Notes: generated by a model from the letters alone, not told the origin. Counted from the stretch's first letter, positions 45,463 to 55,407 are shown. The stretch is 64,000 bases of DNA from Herbinix sp. (GCA_029238935.1 JAQZBN010000009.1:62001-126000); one strand, 5' to 3'. Numbers and translations are program-made.

Positions 45463-47688
45463 ATGGGGGAACAGCAAAAAAAAGGAGATATGGATCATAA
45501 GGTAGATGACCAGAAAGAAGAGCCGAAAGATAAAAAAAAGGAAGTATATTTGAAAATAGAAATTCCTTCCTGGAAAGAGATTAAGAGTAATATGGAACAT
45601 AGGATAAAGGACAAAATTATTCCGACGATAAAAAAAATTCCTCAGAGTGATATTTTCTATTTGTTGCTTTTTTTTCCGGGAATGTTAATTTATTTAGAGA
45701 TGATATTTCATTTGTTAAATTACCGAAGTTTGGATGGGAAGATCATATTGCCTATTTTATTCGCAATTCCAGTCGGTATCATTTTAACGATTCTATGTAC
45801 ACTATTTGAACGACGTGTGAACTTAGCCATTTTGTGGGTATTAGTAAGTATAATCTGCCTCCTGTTTAGTATGGAGCGAGTATATTTTTATGTATTTAAG
45901 GTATATTTCTCCTTCCAATCCGTAGGAATGGCAGGTGATGCAATCTCAGAATTTAATAATGACATCTTATTGGCAATCAAAGAAAATTTCTTTGGATTAT
46001 TGTTGTTATTTATTCCACTTCCTGTACTTGGCTTGCTTTTATATAATGGTGCAGAGGTTGAACAAAGGAAACTTCGGCAACAGGGGTTGCTCCTATATAC
46101 AGCGGTCATATTCCAGATTCTGGCTTTAGGAGTATTGCTTCTTTATGGTAGAGGGGATTATTCTCCCTTTGATTTATATCATAATACAAAAGTTCCCGAA
46201 CTATGCGGTAAACAATTGGGTTTAACTACGATGGTACGATTTGATGTTGCAAAGGCGATTCGTGGTGAGAAAGAATTGGTGCTTGCCAATACACCAACAG
46301 CCAAGTGGGATGAGGGGACGGATCCTGTTATTTCAGAATCACCTAAACCGCAACAGGAAGCTCCGGTTACCATAATTCCAAGTAAACCAAATTCAACCCC
46401 GACGCCATCTCCTTTACCTACTCCAACACCCATCGATACTTCGCCTAACGTTATGGATATTGATTTTGCTAAATTGGCAGAGGGAGAATCAAATGATACC
46501 ATACGAACGCTTCACGAATATTTTGCCTCTGTACAGCCTACCAATAAGAATGAATATACCGGAATGTTTGAGGGTTATAATCTCATTATGATAACAGCAG
46601 AAGGTTTCTCACCTTATGCAGTGGATAAGAATGTAACACCAACTTTGTATAAATTAACGCATGAAGGTTTTGTATTTACAAACTTTTATACAGCGCTGTG
46701 GCAGACGAGCACCAGTGATGGTGAATATGTTGCCTGTACTGGACTCATCCCGGTGGGAACCAGAAGCATGTATAATTCCAGAAACAATCTTCTTCCATTC
46801 TGTCTAGGCAATCAGTTTAATTTGCTGGGAGTGAAAAGTAAAGCATATCACAATCACACTTATACCTATTATCAGCGGAATGAAACGCACCCCAATATGG
46901 GATATCAGTTTATCGCCAATGGAAACGGTATGGAGTTAGAACACCCTGATGTATGGCCTGAATCCGACTTGGAGATGATGGAAACAACGATTGATGATTA
47001 CATCAAAGAGGATCAGTTTCATGTATATTACCTAACCGTAAGTGGGCATATGAATTACACCTTTTCCGGTAACAGTATGGCATATAAAAACCGGGGATTG
47101 GTTGAAGATTTACCTTATTCCAGTGATGCAAAAGCGTATATTGCCTGTCAGGCTGAACTTGATCGTGCTCTTAAGCTTTTGCTTGAAAAACTAGAGGAAT
47201 ATGGAGTAGCAGATAAGACAGTAATCGCACTCAGTGCGGATCATTATCCCTATGGTTGGGAGAAGAAAAATATCGATGAAATCGCCGGACGGGTGGTAGA
47301 CCCGAATTTTGAGATTTATCGCAATCATTTTATCTTATGGAATGCAGCCATGAAGGACAATATTATAGTTGATAAACCTTGTTCGAGTATGGATATACTA
47401 CCAACCTTATCTAATTTATTTGGTATCACCTATGATTCTCGTTTGCTTATGGGTCAGGATATCTTTTCTGATTCGGATCCATTGGTAGTTTTATCAAATC
47501 GTAGTTTTATTACCGATAAAGTCATGTATAACTCGGAAACCGGAAAAATAACGAAGTTAATCGATGGGGATCTTCCCGATAATTATATCGTAACTTTAAA
47601 TGCAATAGTAAAAAACAAATTTAAGGTTTCGCAAAGCATTTTAGAACAGGATTATTACAGGGAGGTATTTCCCAACTATCCAAAGTAG
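45463..47688 (+). CDS. LTA synthase-type membrane sulfatase-fold phosphotransferase
   Basis: A 741-residue membrane protein. A charged cytoplasmic N terminus of about 65 residues precedes five membrane segments (about residues 68-240), then a Pro/Thr linker (TPTPSPLPTPTPIDTSP), then an extracellular sulfatase-fold domain. The catalytic Thr is in LWQTSTSDGEY, with metal ligands in ITAEGFSPY and SADHYPYGW. Related enzymes polymerise glycerol phosphate from phosphatidylglycerol on lipid anchors. The start at 45463 has a moderate site (AAGGTAGG); an ATG at 45490 is too close to its AAAGGAG. Confidence 0.88.
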   Translation: MGEQQKKGDMDHKVDDQKEEPKDKKKEVYLKIEIPSWKEIKSNMEHRIKDKIIPTIKKIPQSDIFYLLLFFPGMLIYLEMIFHLLNYRSLDGKIILPILFAIPVGIILTILCTLFERRVNLAILWVLVSIICLLFSMERVYFYVFKVYFSFQSVGMAGDAISEFNNDILLAIKENFFGLLLLFIPLPVLGLLLYNGAEVEQRKLRQQGLLLYTAVIFQILALGVLLLYGRGDYSPFDLYHNTKVPELCGKQLGLTTMVRFDVAKAIRGEKELVLANTPTAKWDEGTDPVISESPKPQQEAPVTIIPSKPNSTPTPSPLPTPTPIDTSPNVMDIDFAKLAEGESNDTIRTLHEYFASVQPTNKNEYTGMFEGYNLIMITAEGFSPYAVDKNVTPTLYKLTHEGFVFTNFYTALWQTSTSDGEYVACTGLIPVGTRSMYNSRNNLLPFCLGNQFNLLGVKSKAYHNHTYTYYQRNETHPNMGYQFIANGNGMELEHPDVWPESDLEMMETTIDDYIKEDQFHVYYLTVSGHMNYTFSGNSMAYKNRGLVEDLPYSSDAKAYIACQAELDRALKLLLEKLEEYGVADKTVIALSADHYPYGWEKKNIDEIAGRVVDPNFEIYRNHFILWNAAMKDNIIVDKPCSSMDILPTLSNLFGITYDSRLLMGQDIFSDSDPLVVLSNRSFITDKVMYNSETGKITKLIDGDLPDNYIVTLNAIVKNKFKVSQSILEQDYYREVFPNYPK

Positions 47689-47725
47689 CAATTAAAATTT
47701 ATTATTATATTTTTAATATTTTTAC

Positions 47726-47754
47726 TTGCCAAGGTTAATAATATGTGTTAATAT
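47726..47754 (+). promoter_or_regulatory. Promoter-like element ahead of the T-box leader
   Basis: TTGCCA (47726-47731), 17-base spacer, TAATAT (47749-47754). If used, the RNA would begin just before the hairpin at 47765. Confidence 0.5.
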
Positions 47755-47764
47755 AAGTCATCAG

Positions 47765-47800
47765 CAAAGGTGTTGTTTCAACAATACCTTTGTCTTTTTT
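47765..47800 (+). terminator. Hairpin with U-tract between the LTA-synthase-type gene and the T-box
   Basis: A 12-bp stem (47765-47776 with 47781-47792, one G-U pair) on a tetraloop, followed by seven Ts. The simplest reading is the terminator of the upstream gene. It also lies directly downstream of the promoter-like element at 47726. Confidence 0.75.
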
Positions 47801-47829
47801 TAAAGAAGACATGGAAAAAGGCTAAGAAA

Positions 47830-48124
47830 GAGACTTTATTTTATTGAATCATTGATTGACAGGAATGGTGAGCCACCGACTGAGAGCACACCTTGGATGA
47901 TAGGTAGAATAAGGAACACTCTGGAGCTCGTGAATTGAACGAATAGTAGGTTCATGCGTCGCACGCGTTAAGTGTTTTGTTATCAAACTGATATTAGTCG
48001 GTGAGATAGCAGTGAAAAGAGGAGAGCAATGCTCTCAATGCGGGTGGTACCGCGGGAAAATTAAAATTCTCGTCCCGAAGGAATGTGATTAATCATAAAT
48101 CATGATCCTTCGGGACTTTTTTAT
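47830..48124 (+). promoter_or_regulatory. T-box riboswitch controlling aspS2-gatCAB
   Basis: A tRNA-sensing leader. The T-box core GGGTGGTACCGCG is at 48042-48054. The terminator is GTCCCGAAGGA with its complement (48072-48114) followed by Ts. In the Stem I region AAGGAACACT at 47911-47920 is the likely specifier: it offers AAC (Asn, 47915-47917) and, one base earlier, GAA (Glu, 47914-47916). The downstream genes form Asn-tRNA(Asn) by transamidation, so sensing of uncharged tRNA(Asn), and possibly tRNA(Glu), fits. Confidence 0.93.
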
Positions 48125-48188
48125 TGGTTAATCCGTGGCTTTTGGCCAAATAAATAAATATGGTAAAGCTCAATGGAAGGAGAAAAAA

Positions 48189-49523
48189 ATGGAATTTGTA
48201 ACTGGAGTTAAGAAGAAGGAAACCTATGAAATCAATGATATTCTTGATAGGGAGATCACCGGTAATGTCAGTATGAACGGTGCAATTCATACGATTCGTG
48301 ATATGGGTGAATTTGCATTTATCGTATTACGGAATAGACAAGGATTAGTACAATGTGTTTATGAAGAAGGAATAACAGACTTTTCTGTAAAAGATTTAAA
48401 AGAAGGTATGACAGTTTTAGCAGAGGGTATGATTCATAAAGAAGAAAGAGCACCGCAGGGTTTTGAATTACGACTTGTTAAAATGGCAGTGTTATCAGAG
48501 CCACAAAAAGATACCATGATGCCACTTCCTATCTCTAAATGGAAATTAAAGACTTCGTTGGAGACAAAGCTGGCATATCGCCCAGTATCCTTACGAAATA
48601 TCAGAGAAAGAGCGATCTTTAAACTGCAGGAGGGAATCGTTAGAGGCTTCCGTGATTTTCTTTATTCGGAGGATTTTACTGAAATCAGAACGCCCAAAAT
48701 TGTTGCCGGTAATGCAGAAGGCGGAGCGAATGTATTTAAATTAGAGTACTTTGGGAAGAAAGCTTTTCTAGCTCAGAGCCCTCAATTCTATAAACAAACA
48801 ATGGTCGGAGTATATGACAGAGTCTTCGAGGCTGCACCGGTATTCCGTGCAGAAAAGCATAACACAACAAGACATTTAAATGAATATACCAGCCTTGATT
48901 TTGAAATGGGCTATATCAAAGGATTTGAGGATATCATGGATATGGAGGCTTCGATGCTATCCTATACGTTCTCATTCCTACAGGAAAAATACGCAAAAGA
49001 GTTAAATCTCTTAAATGTTACACTTCCTGATGTGAGTAAAATCCCTGCTGTCCGCTTTGATGAAGCAAAGGTTCTTGTTTCTGAAAAATATGACCGGAAA
49101 ATAAAAAATCCTTATGACTTAGAGCCGGAAGAAGAAGTATTAATTGGCCGGTATTTCAAAGAAGAGTTTGGTAGTGACTTTGTATTTGTAACACACTATC
49201 CATCAAAGAAAAGACCATTTTATGCAATGGATGACCCAACGGATTCAAAATTCACTTTAAGCTTTGATATGCTATTCCGTGGTATGGAGATAACAACCGG
49301 TGGTCAGAGAATTCATGACTACGATCAACAGGTAAATAAGATGATTGCAAGAGGGATGGATCCGGAAGATTTTACAAATTTCCTAATGATCCACAAACAT
49401 GGTATGCCGCCCCATGGTGGTCTTGGTATAGGCTTGGAACGTTTGACGATGAAACTGTTAGATGAGCAAAATGTCAGGGAGACAACATTATTTCCTCGTG
49501 ATGTATCAAGATTGGAACCTTAA
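48189..49523 (+). CDS. aspS: Archaeal-type (AspS2) non-discriminating aspartyl-tRNA synthetase
   Basis: A 444-residue class II synthetase. It lacks the GAD insert of the roughly 590-residue bacterial AspRS and follows the archaeal type. It has an OB-fold anticodon domain (about 25-110), motif 2 FEAAPVFRAEKHNTTRHLNE and motif 3 GGLGIGLERLTM. The anticodon-domain Trp typical of discriminating archaeal enzymes (GWVH) is Ala here (GAIH), in line with relaxed recognition of tRNA(Asn). With GatCAB downstream it should charge tRNA(Asn) with Asp. ATG at 48189 follows GGAAGGAG; the in-frame ATG at 48161 region lacks a site. Confidence 0.92.
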   Translation: MEFVTGVKKKETYEINDILDREITGNVSMNGAIHTIRDMGEFAFIVLRNRQGLVQCVYEEGITDFSVKDLKEGMTVLAEGMIHKEERAPQGFELRLVKMAVLSEPQKDTMMPLPISKWKLKTSLETKLAYRPVSLRNIRERAIFKLQEGIVRGFRDFLYSEDFTEIRTPKIVAGNAEGGANVFKLEYFGKKAFLAQSPQFYKQTMVGVYDRVFEAAPVFRAEKHNTTRHLNEYTSLDFEMGYIKGFEDIMDMEASMLSYTFSFLQEKYAKELNLLNVTLPDVSKIPAVRFDEAKVLVSEKYDRKIKNPYDLEPEEEVLIGRYFKEEFGSDFVFVTHYPSKKRPFYAMDDPTDSKFTLSFDMLFRGMEITTGGQRIHDYDQQVNKMIARGMDPEDFTNFLMIHKHGMPPHGGLGIGLERLTMKLLDEQNVRETTLFPRDVSRLEP

Positions 49524-49554
49524 GAGGTAGAATGGAAAGAAAGGAACTTATAGT

Positions 49555-49842
49555 ATGACGATTAATGAAGATACCATAAAATATGTAGCTGCTTTGGCAA
49601 AGCTTACCGTGTCGGAGGAAGAGAAGACGGGTGTAGCAAAGGATTTGGAAAAGATACTGGATTATATCGCTACCATGGATGGGCTTAACACAGAAGGTGT
49701 AGAACCAATGTCCCATGTTTCGCCGGTAAAGAATGTATTCCGGGAAGATATCATTACGAACCAAAATGACAGGGATAATTTGCTTGCCAATGCTCCAAAG
49801 CAAAAGGATGGCTGTTTTGTCGTTCCTAAAACAGTAGAATAG
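49555..49842 (+). CDS. gatC: Asp/Glu-tRNA amidotransferase subunit C
   Basis: A 95-residue GatC that stabilises the GatA-GatB interface. Typical blocks are [36 protein letters not shown] and the C-terminal [19 protein letters not shown] precedes ATG. It lies 31 bases after aspS and 14 before gatA. Confidence 0.95.
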   Translation: MTINEDTIKYVAALAKLTVSEEEKTGVAKDLEKILDYIATMDGLNTEGVEPMSHVSPVKNVFREDIITNQNDRDNLLANAPKQKDGCFVVPKTVE

Positions 49843-49856
49843 GTGGTGGAAGACAG

Positions 49857-51347
49857 ATGAAGGATATTACAAGTTACTCTGCCCTAGAACTGGGCAAATT
49901 GATTAAGAATAAGGAAATAACCGTGGAAGAAGCGGTTATGGCTCAAATAGATGTGATGAAACAAAGGGAATCCTCCTATCATTGCTATATTACAATTATG
50001 GAAGAAGCAGCACTGCAAAGGGCAAGAGATGTACAAAAACTTATCGATTCCGGTGAACTTAATGATTCACCTTTAGCAGGAGTACCGGTAGCAATCAAAG
50101 ATAATATCTGTACGAAAGGTACCCTTACTTCATGTGCATCCAAGATTTTATCTAATTTTAAACCTCCTTATGACGCAACTGTAATTGAGAGACTAAATAA
50201 AGCAGGAGCAGTCATCATAGGAAAAACCAACATGGATGAATTCGCTATGGGAAGTACAACGGAGACCTCCTATTTCGGAGAAACAAAAAATCCTTGGGAA
50301 GTAACCCATGTTCCCGGTGGTTCCAGTGGTGGGTCTGCCGCAGCTGTTGCTGCAGAGGAAACCTTCTATGCATTGGGTTCGGATACCGGTGGTTCCATCC
50401 GTCAACCAGCTGCTTATTGTGGCGTTACAGGGATTAAACCCACCTATGGTACAGTTTCCCGTTATGGTTTAATAGCCTATGCGTCCTCGCTAGATCAGAT
50501 TGGACCAATCGGACGCAATATATCAGATTGTACTGCTGCCCTAGAGATAATCTCCGGTCATGATCCCAAGGATTCTACCTCAACGGATCAAAACTCTTTT
50601 ACTTATATGGATGCATTAGTGGATGATGTACAGGGAATGAAGATTGGAATTCCAAAGGGTTATCTAGGAGCAGGTCTTGAAGAAGAAATTAAAGAAAGTA
50701 TTTACAAAGCAGCAGAAGTTTTTCGCAGTAAAGGTGCTATTGTTGAGGAATTTGATCTGGATGCGGTGGATTTTGCTGTTCCTTCCTATTATGTAGTTGC
50801 ATGTGCGGAAGCTAGTTCTAATCTATCCCGATTTGACGGAGTAAAATATGGATATCGTTCGGAGAAGGCAGAAGGATTACAAGACCTCTATAAGAATACC
50901 AGAAGCGAAGGCTTTGGTATGGAAGTAAAACGAAGAATGATGATTGGTGCCTTCGTATTAAGCTCCGGTTATTTTGATGCTTTTTATAATAAAGCCTTAA
51001 AGGTGAGAGCTAAGATTAATGAAGGCTTCCAGAAAGCATTTGAACAATATGATATCATCCTAGGACCAACCGCACCGGAGACTGCACCGGTATTAGGAGA
51101 AAGTCTGAGCGATCCTCTTAAGATGTATCTATCCGATATCTACACCGTATCGGTGAATCTGGCAGGACTTCCTGCAGTAAGTTTACCTTGTGGAGTAGAT
51201 AAAAAAGGTCTTCCCATTGGTATGCAATTGATTGGAAAACATTACGGAGAAAAAGACATCATCCGTGCGGCTTATAGCTTTGAACAATCATATAGTTATG
51301 TAAGACCGGTTAAGCTTGGATCAAATGGTAAGGAGGTAACAATATGA
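49857..51347 (+). CDS. gatA: Asp/Glu-tRNA amidotransferase subunit A (glutaminase)
   Basis: A 496-residue amidase-signature enzyme that releases ammonia from glutamine. The Ser-cisSer-Lys triad is visible: Lys in VPVAIKDNICTKG and the serines in VPGGSSGGSAAAVAA, plus YALGSDTGGSIRQPA. Its stop overlaps the gatB start by 4 bases (ATGA), so translation is coupled. Confidence 0.96.
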   Translation: MKDITSYSALELGKLIKNKEITVEEAVMAQIDVMKQRESSYHCYITIMEEAALQRARDVQKLIDSGELNDSPLAGVPVAIKDNICTKGTLTSCASKILSNFKPPYDATVIERLNKAGAVIIGKTNMDEFAMGSTTETSYFGETKNPWEVTHVPGGSSGGSAAAVAAEETFYALGSDTGGSIRQPAAYCGVTGIKPTYGTVSRYGLIAYASSLDQIGPIGRNISDCTAALEIISGHDPKDSTSTDQNSFTYMDALVDDVQGMKIGIPKGYLGAGLEEEIKESIYKAAEVFRSKGAIVEEFDLDAVDFAVPSYYVVACAEASSNLSRFDGVKYGYRSEKAEGLQDLYKNTRSEGFGMEVKRRMMIGAFVLSSGYFDAFYNKALKVRAKINEGFQKAFEQYDIILGPTAPETAPVLGESLSDPLKMYLSDIYTVSVNLAGLPAVSLPCGVDKKGLPIGMQLIGKHYGEKDIIRAAYSFEQSYSYVRPVKLGSNGKEVTI

Positions 51348-52780
51348 AAGCATATGAAACCGTCATCGGATTGGAAGTCCATGTAGAGCTGGCAACCAAG
51401 ACAAAGATATTTTGCTCCTGTACCACACAGTTTGGTGGGGACCCGAATACCCATTGCTGTCCTGTATGTACCGGTATGCCAGGAACTCTTCCTGTGCTAA
51501 ATAAGCAGGTTGTGGACTATGCGATTGCGGCAGGCCTTGCACTGAATTGTACCATAACACAGAAGTGTAAGTTCGACCGTAAGAATTATTTTTACCCAGA
51601 TCTACCTAAGGCATATCAGATTTCCCAACTCTATCTACCGATTTGTCGCAACGGTGGAATAGAGATTGAAACGGAAACCGGCAAGAAAACGATTGGTATC
51701 CATGAAATCCATATGGAAGAGGATGCAGGTAAGTTAGTCCATGATCCTTGGGAAGATTGTACTTTAGTAGATTATAATCGATGTGGCGTACCACTCATTG
51801 AAATTGTTAGTGAACCGGATATGAGATCTGCTGCGGAAGTAATAGCTTACCTGGAGAAATTAAAATTAATTCTGCAATATCTGGGAGTTTCCGATTGCAA
51901 GATGCAGGAAGGCTCCTTAAGAGCAGACATTAACTTATCCGTTCGAGAAGTCGGTGCAAAAGAGTTCGGTACAAGAACCGAGATGAAAAATATGAACTCC
52001 TTTAAAGCGATTGCAAGAGCAATTGAAGGAGAGCGGAAGCGTCAGATTGAATTACTGGAATATGGTAAGAAGGTTATTCAAGAAACCAGACGATGGGATG
52101 ATAATAAGGATACCAGCTTTGCTATGCGTTCCAAAGAGGATGCACAGGATTATCGTTATTTTCCTGAGCCGGATTTGCCTCCCATTGATATCAGTGATGA
52201 ATGGTTGCAGGAAGTAAGAAGCCGTCAACCGGAGCTTCGGGATGAGAAAATGCTCCGTTACGAGAAAGAATTTGATATTCCTACCTATGATGCCGGAATT
52301 ATTACCGGAGTAAAGAAACTAGCGGACCTTTTTGAAGAGACCGTTGCAATCTGCGGTAAACCAAAAGAAGTATCTAATTGGTTGATGGTTGAGACGATGC
52401 GTTTATTAAAAGAACAGGAGATGGAAGCCGAGAATATTCTATTTACTCCGGTTCGGTTAGCAAAATTAATCCAAATGATTGAGGAAGGCAAGATCAATCG
52501 AAGCGTCGCTAAGGAAGTATTTGAGAATATCTTCAAAGAGAATGTTGATCCTTTGGATTATGTAGAAAAACATGGATTGGGAATGGTATCGGACGATGGA
52601 TTGTTACGTAGTTCGATCGAGCAGATTTTATCCGATAATCCTCAGTCCATCGCTGACTATAAAAGCGGTAAAACGAAGGCCTTTGGATTCTTAGTAGGTC
52701 AGACTATGAAGGAAATGAAAGGGAAAGCGGATCCTGGAAAGATTAATCAAATTCTAAAAGAATTATTGGATGAAAAATAA
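51344..52780 (+). CDS. gatB: Asp/Glu-tRNA amidotransferase subunit B
   Basis: A 478-residue subunit that binds mischarged tRNA and activates its Asp or Glu. Conserved features are YETVIGLEVHVELATKTKIFC at the start, the zinc cysteines FCSCTTQFGGDPNTHCCPVC, RKNYFYPDLPKAYQISQ and the C-terminal GatB/YqeY tail domain. GGAGG lies before ATG. It is the last gene of the T-box operon. Confidence 0.96.
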   Translation: MKAYETVIGLEVHVELATKTKIFCSCTTQFGGDPNTHCCPVCTGMPGTLPVLNKQVVDYAIAAGLALNCTITQKCKFDRKNYFYPDLPKAYQISQLYLPICRNGGIEIETETGKKTIGIHEIHMEEDAGKLVHDPWEDCTLVDYNRCGVPLIEIVSEPDMRSAAEVIAYLEKLKLILQYLGVSDCKMQEGSLRADINLSVREVGAKEFGTRTEMKNMNSFKAIARAIEGERKRQIELLEYGKKVIQETRRWDDNKDTSFAMRSKEDAQDYRYFPEPDLPPIDISDEWLQEVRSRQPELRDEKMLRYEKEFDIPTYDAGIITGVKKLADLFEETVAICGKPKEVSNWLMVETMRLLKEQEMEAENILFTPVRLAKLIQMIEEGKINRSVAKEVFENIFKENVDPLDYVEKHGLGMVSDDGLLRSSIEQILSDNPQSIADYKSGKTKAFGFLVGQTMKEMKGKADPGKINQILKELLDEK

Positions 52781-52892
52781 TCCTTTTTTGGTAATAATAC
52801 GATTGTATCTTGTTATAAACTAAGATATAATTGGGTTAAGCTATATGATGAGTAAACGAACTATAAATCGAACGAAAAGGGGAGAAGATTGC

Positions 52893-53243
52893 ATGCTGGA
52901 AAAAAGAAAAGAGAAAAGAATGCCGATAACACTATCGCTGGAAATCTCTAATCTCTATAAGCAGGATAATGTGTTGGTGGATCATTTAATTGCTCCTATC
53001 GAGGTGGTTGATATTTCCAAGTCGGGAATAGGGTTTATATCACAGAGTGTAATCCCTATTGGTTATTACTTTAATGCAAATATTAACCTCGGTAATGATT
53101 CTGATATCATTCATTGCGTTGTAAAAGTTATATGGAAAGAACAGGCTAAGGATAATTACACTCATTATGGTTGTGAATTTGTAGGTATGGCATCCATTCT
53201 ATCCTATATCTTTGAAGAATATGATAAGAGTCTTGGTGAGTAA
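52893..53243 (+). CDS. Short PilZ-domain protein
   Basis: A 116-residue single-domain PilZ protein. RKEKRMP contains the RxxxR arginines and VVDISKSGIGF the D/NxSxxG motif, so c-di-GMP binding is expected. ATG at 52893 has GGGGAG 8 bases upstream; the ATG at 52845 has none. It converges with the FliK-like gene, a second link to motility beside the PilZ gene at 38961. Confidence 0.85.
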   Translation: MLEKRKEKRMPITLSLEISNLYKQDNVLVDHLIAPIEVVDISKSGIGFISQSVIPIGYYFNANINLGNDSDIIHCVVKVIWKEQAKDNYTHYGCEFVGMASILSYIFEEYDKSLGE

Positions 53244-53297
53244 AATGTTATTCTCCTAATCGTTCTATAAGCTAGAGGGTTAGGAGCGGAATAAAAG

Positions 53298-53340
53298 AAG
53301 CTGTAATAGGAGAGATTACTTTCCCTATTACAGCTTTTTT
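53298..53340. terminator. Terminator between PilZ and FliK-like genes
   Basis: A 13-bp perfect stem (AAGCTGTAATAGG with its complement, 53298-53310 and 53324-53336) followed by Ts. It reaches the stop of the minus-strand gene and may act both ways. Confidence 0.85.
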
Positions 53341-55198
53341 ATGTTCTAATATCAAAAGTATACCGGTCTAATTGAGAATGAGGTTGGTTGTGCTTTAAGA
53401 TATCCTGTGTGAAATCTAGTCTTTCATAAGTCTCCTCGATCGAAGCATTTAATTGATATCCTTTTTTTTCCAACGCTTTTTCCAGCAAAGGAAGATTCTC
53501 TTTCATAATGGTTCTGGATAATGCTGATTCAAGGTAGAAGGTTGCCTTTATATTTCGCTCTTTTAGTGTAATGTGAATATCTGCGTCCCCGAGGGAAGGC
53601 ATAGTAAGATGAAGAAGGACGGTGAAAGCTTCTCCAACCATTTGTTTTCCCCGCTTCCTTGAAAATACGTAAAGATCTCCATGGGCATTCTTTTCTTTCC
53701 CTTGGAGAGGTAATTGAACATAAGAAAATAACTCCTGAAGGGATTTCATAAAATTAACATTATCTTGAAGTTTATCTCCCTGGGAGGTAATCTTGGCAGC
53801 ATCCTCTAACTCTGGATGGTTTTTTACCATTTCTTTCAATTTATCGATATCAGTTTGAAGGGTCTCGTAATAATTCCTAATATGATCCGCTTTTTCTAGT
53901 CGATCCGGAGTCAAAAACCAACGATGCCTTAGGCCTTCTTCCAATAATTTATGGTAGACTGGTGAACTTAGAAGGGAAGGAAGAATATCACCACCGACAT
54001 GGGGAAGCTTTTGACCTAACAAAGTAATGAGTTCAGGAAGGGTAGCAGTCCCTGCTTTGATTTGATCTTTCAACTGATCCGGTAGTTCCAAAGGTTGCAG
54101 AATATCTGATAGCTGAACAAGTTCTGATTTATTGAAAATTACTCCAACCTCGCCTCTGCTTTGTTGATTTCGGAAGATGAGATCCGAGATCCGGTCAAAC
54201 AATTGATATCCTGCATCCAAAAACGGCTCGGTTGCTTGGTTCTTAATCCCAATCAAAGATTGCATAAGCTCCTGTAAGGATATGGTACCATTTTGCAGTT
54301 TGGGTAAATTGGGATCCTCATTTATATGGGTGAATGCTGAATGACGATCCTCTGATTTCTGACGAATATAGTATTCTACTTGTAAGAGCTCATCCTTATT
54401 AAGATAATCTGCGGCAGGTAACTCTGATGCTAAGGGGGTATCTTCCACGGCAATATCGGATTGTAATAGGTGCAATAAATCTCCGTGTATTTGTGCACTT
54501 AATTCTGATTTCCCATTTTGAGTATTCAAAAGAGAGGTGATATTCGGAAGAAGTTCATGAAAAGCCTCACTTAGTTGGTGGGTTCTGGTCTGATATGCTT
54601 CATATTGACTTATATTTTCTTTTGTGATAGGAATGTTCAGTTTGTGCATAAGAACAAGTGCTTGCGGAGTTATTTCCTTATGACTATGAGACAGACGAAT
54701 CAATTGCTGTAGGGTCTGCTTATCCACCGACATCCTCTGATTTAATAATTCAAGAACAATTGCTATGTTCTGTTCTGTTTTCGATAAACCAGCAGCAATC
54801 AAAGCTTTTTCCGCCGTTGAATCCAGTAATGGTTTGGACTCTTTGGGAATATACTGTAGTACTAACCGATCCGGATGAGCTTCGGTTACCACGAATACTG
54901 CTTCCTCACCTATGGAAAGACTGTTCACACCATGAAGTCTTGCAGTTAGTACTTGCTGACTATTCTCAACACGGATACTGACTTCCTGATACCTGTGATC
55001 AACGATTTCACCTTTGATCAACTGTCCCTGCTTCACTTCAGAAAGGTGAAATTCTCGCTGTTTCCCTTCGGAGGAAGGATTGAAAGTATTCTTAACTGAG
55101 TCATCGGATGCATAATTATACTTATTTGACGTACTTGATGTAATTTTATTCTTGTTGGAAGCGGATGAATGAGAAAAGCCTGTTTGGTTTAAATCCAT
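53339..55198 (-). CDS. FliK-like (flagellar hook-length control C-terminal domain) protein
   Basis: A 619-residue cytosolic protein. Residues 1-50 are Ser/Asn-rich, residues about 50-115 look like a small beta domain (LSEVKQGQLIKGEIVDHRYQ), and the middle is helical and Gln/Leu-rich. The C-terminal 100 residues (LHLTMPSLGDADIHITLKER, then FYLESALSRTIMKENLPLLEKALEKKGY) resemble the Flg_hook domain of FliK. No other flagellar gene is adjacent, so it may be an isolated FliK paralogue. AAGGTGG precedes ATG at 55198. Confidence 0.7.
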   Translation of the reverse strand: MDLNQTGFSHSSASNKNKITSSTSNKYNYASDDSVKNTFNPSSEGKQREFHLSEVKQGQLIKGEIVDHRYQEVSIRVENSQQVLTARLHGVNSLSIGEEAVFVVTEAHPDRLVLQYIPKESKPLLDSTAEKALIAAGLSKTEQNIAIVLELLNQRMSVDKQTLQQLIRLSHSHKEITPQALVLMHKLNIPITKENISQYEAYQTRTHQLSEAFHELLPNITSLLNTQNGKSELSAQIHGDLLHLLQSDIAVEDTPLASELPAADYLNKDELLQVEYYIRQKSEDRHSAFTHINEDPNLPKLQNGTISLQELMQSLIGIKNQATEPFLDAGYQLFDRISDLIFRNQQSRGEVGVIFNKSELVQLSDILQPLELPDQLKDQIKAGTATLPELITLLGQKLPHVGGDILPSLLSSPVYHKLLEEGLRHRWFLTPDRLEKADHIRNYYETLQTDIDKLKEMVKNHPELEDAAKITSQGDKLQDNVNFMKSLQELFSYVQLPLQGKEKNAHGDLYVFSRKRGKQMVGEAFTVLLHLTMPSLGDADIHITLKERNIKATFYLESALSRTIMKENLPLLEKALEKKGYQLNASIEETYERLDFTQDILKHNQPHSQLDRYTFDIRT

Positions 55199-55371
55199 CT
55201 GCAGCCCACCTTTCTTTTATACTCTATTCATTATATCGACGCCTTTTCGCCTATGGTTTATGGTTTTAGCAAAAATACTTTATCTTATACCTGAATTCCA
55301 TAAAAGAATAGTACAATAATTGATTGATTTGCTAAGTTAATAATTATAACATATTTTCTAATAAAATTTTC

Positions 55372-55400
55372 TTGCAATTCAATTCATTATATATTATAAT
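55372..55400 (+). promoter_or_regulatory. gltB promoter P1
   Basis: TTGCAA (55372-55377), 17-base spacer, TATAAT (55395-55400). RNA would start near 55407, just before the attenuator hairpin. Confidence 0.7.
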
Positions 55401-55407
55401 CAGTTCA

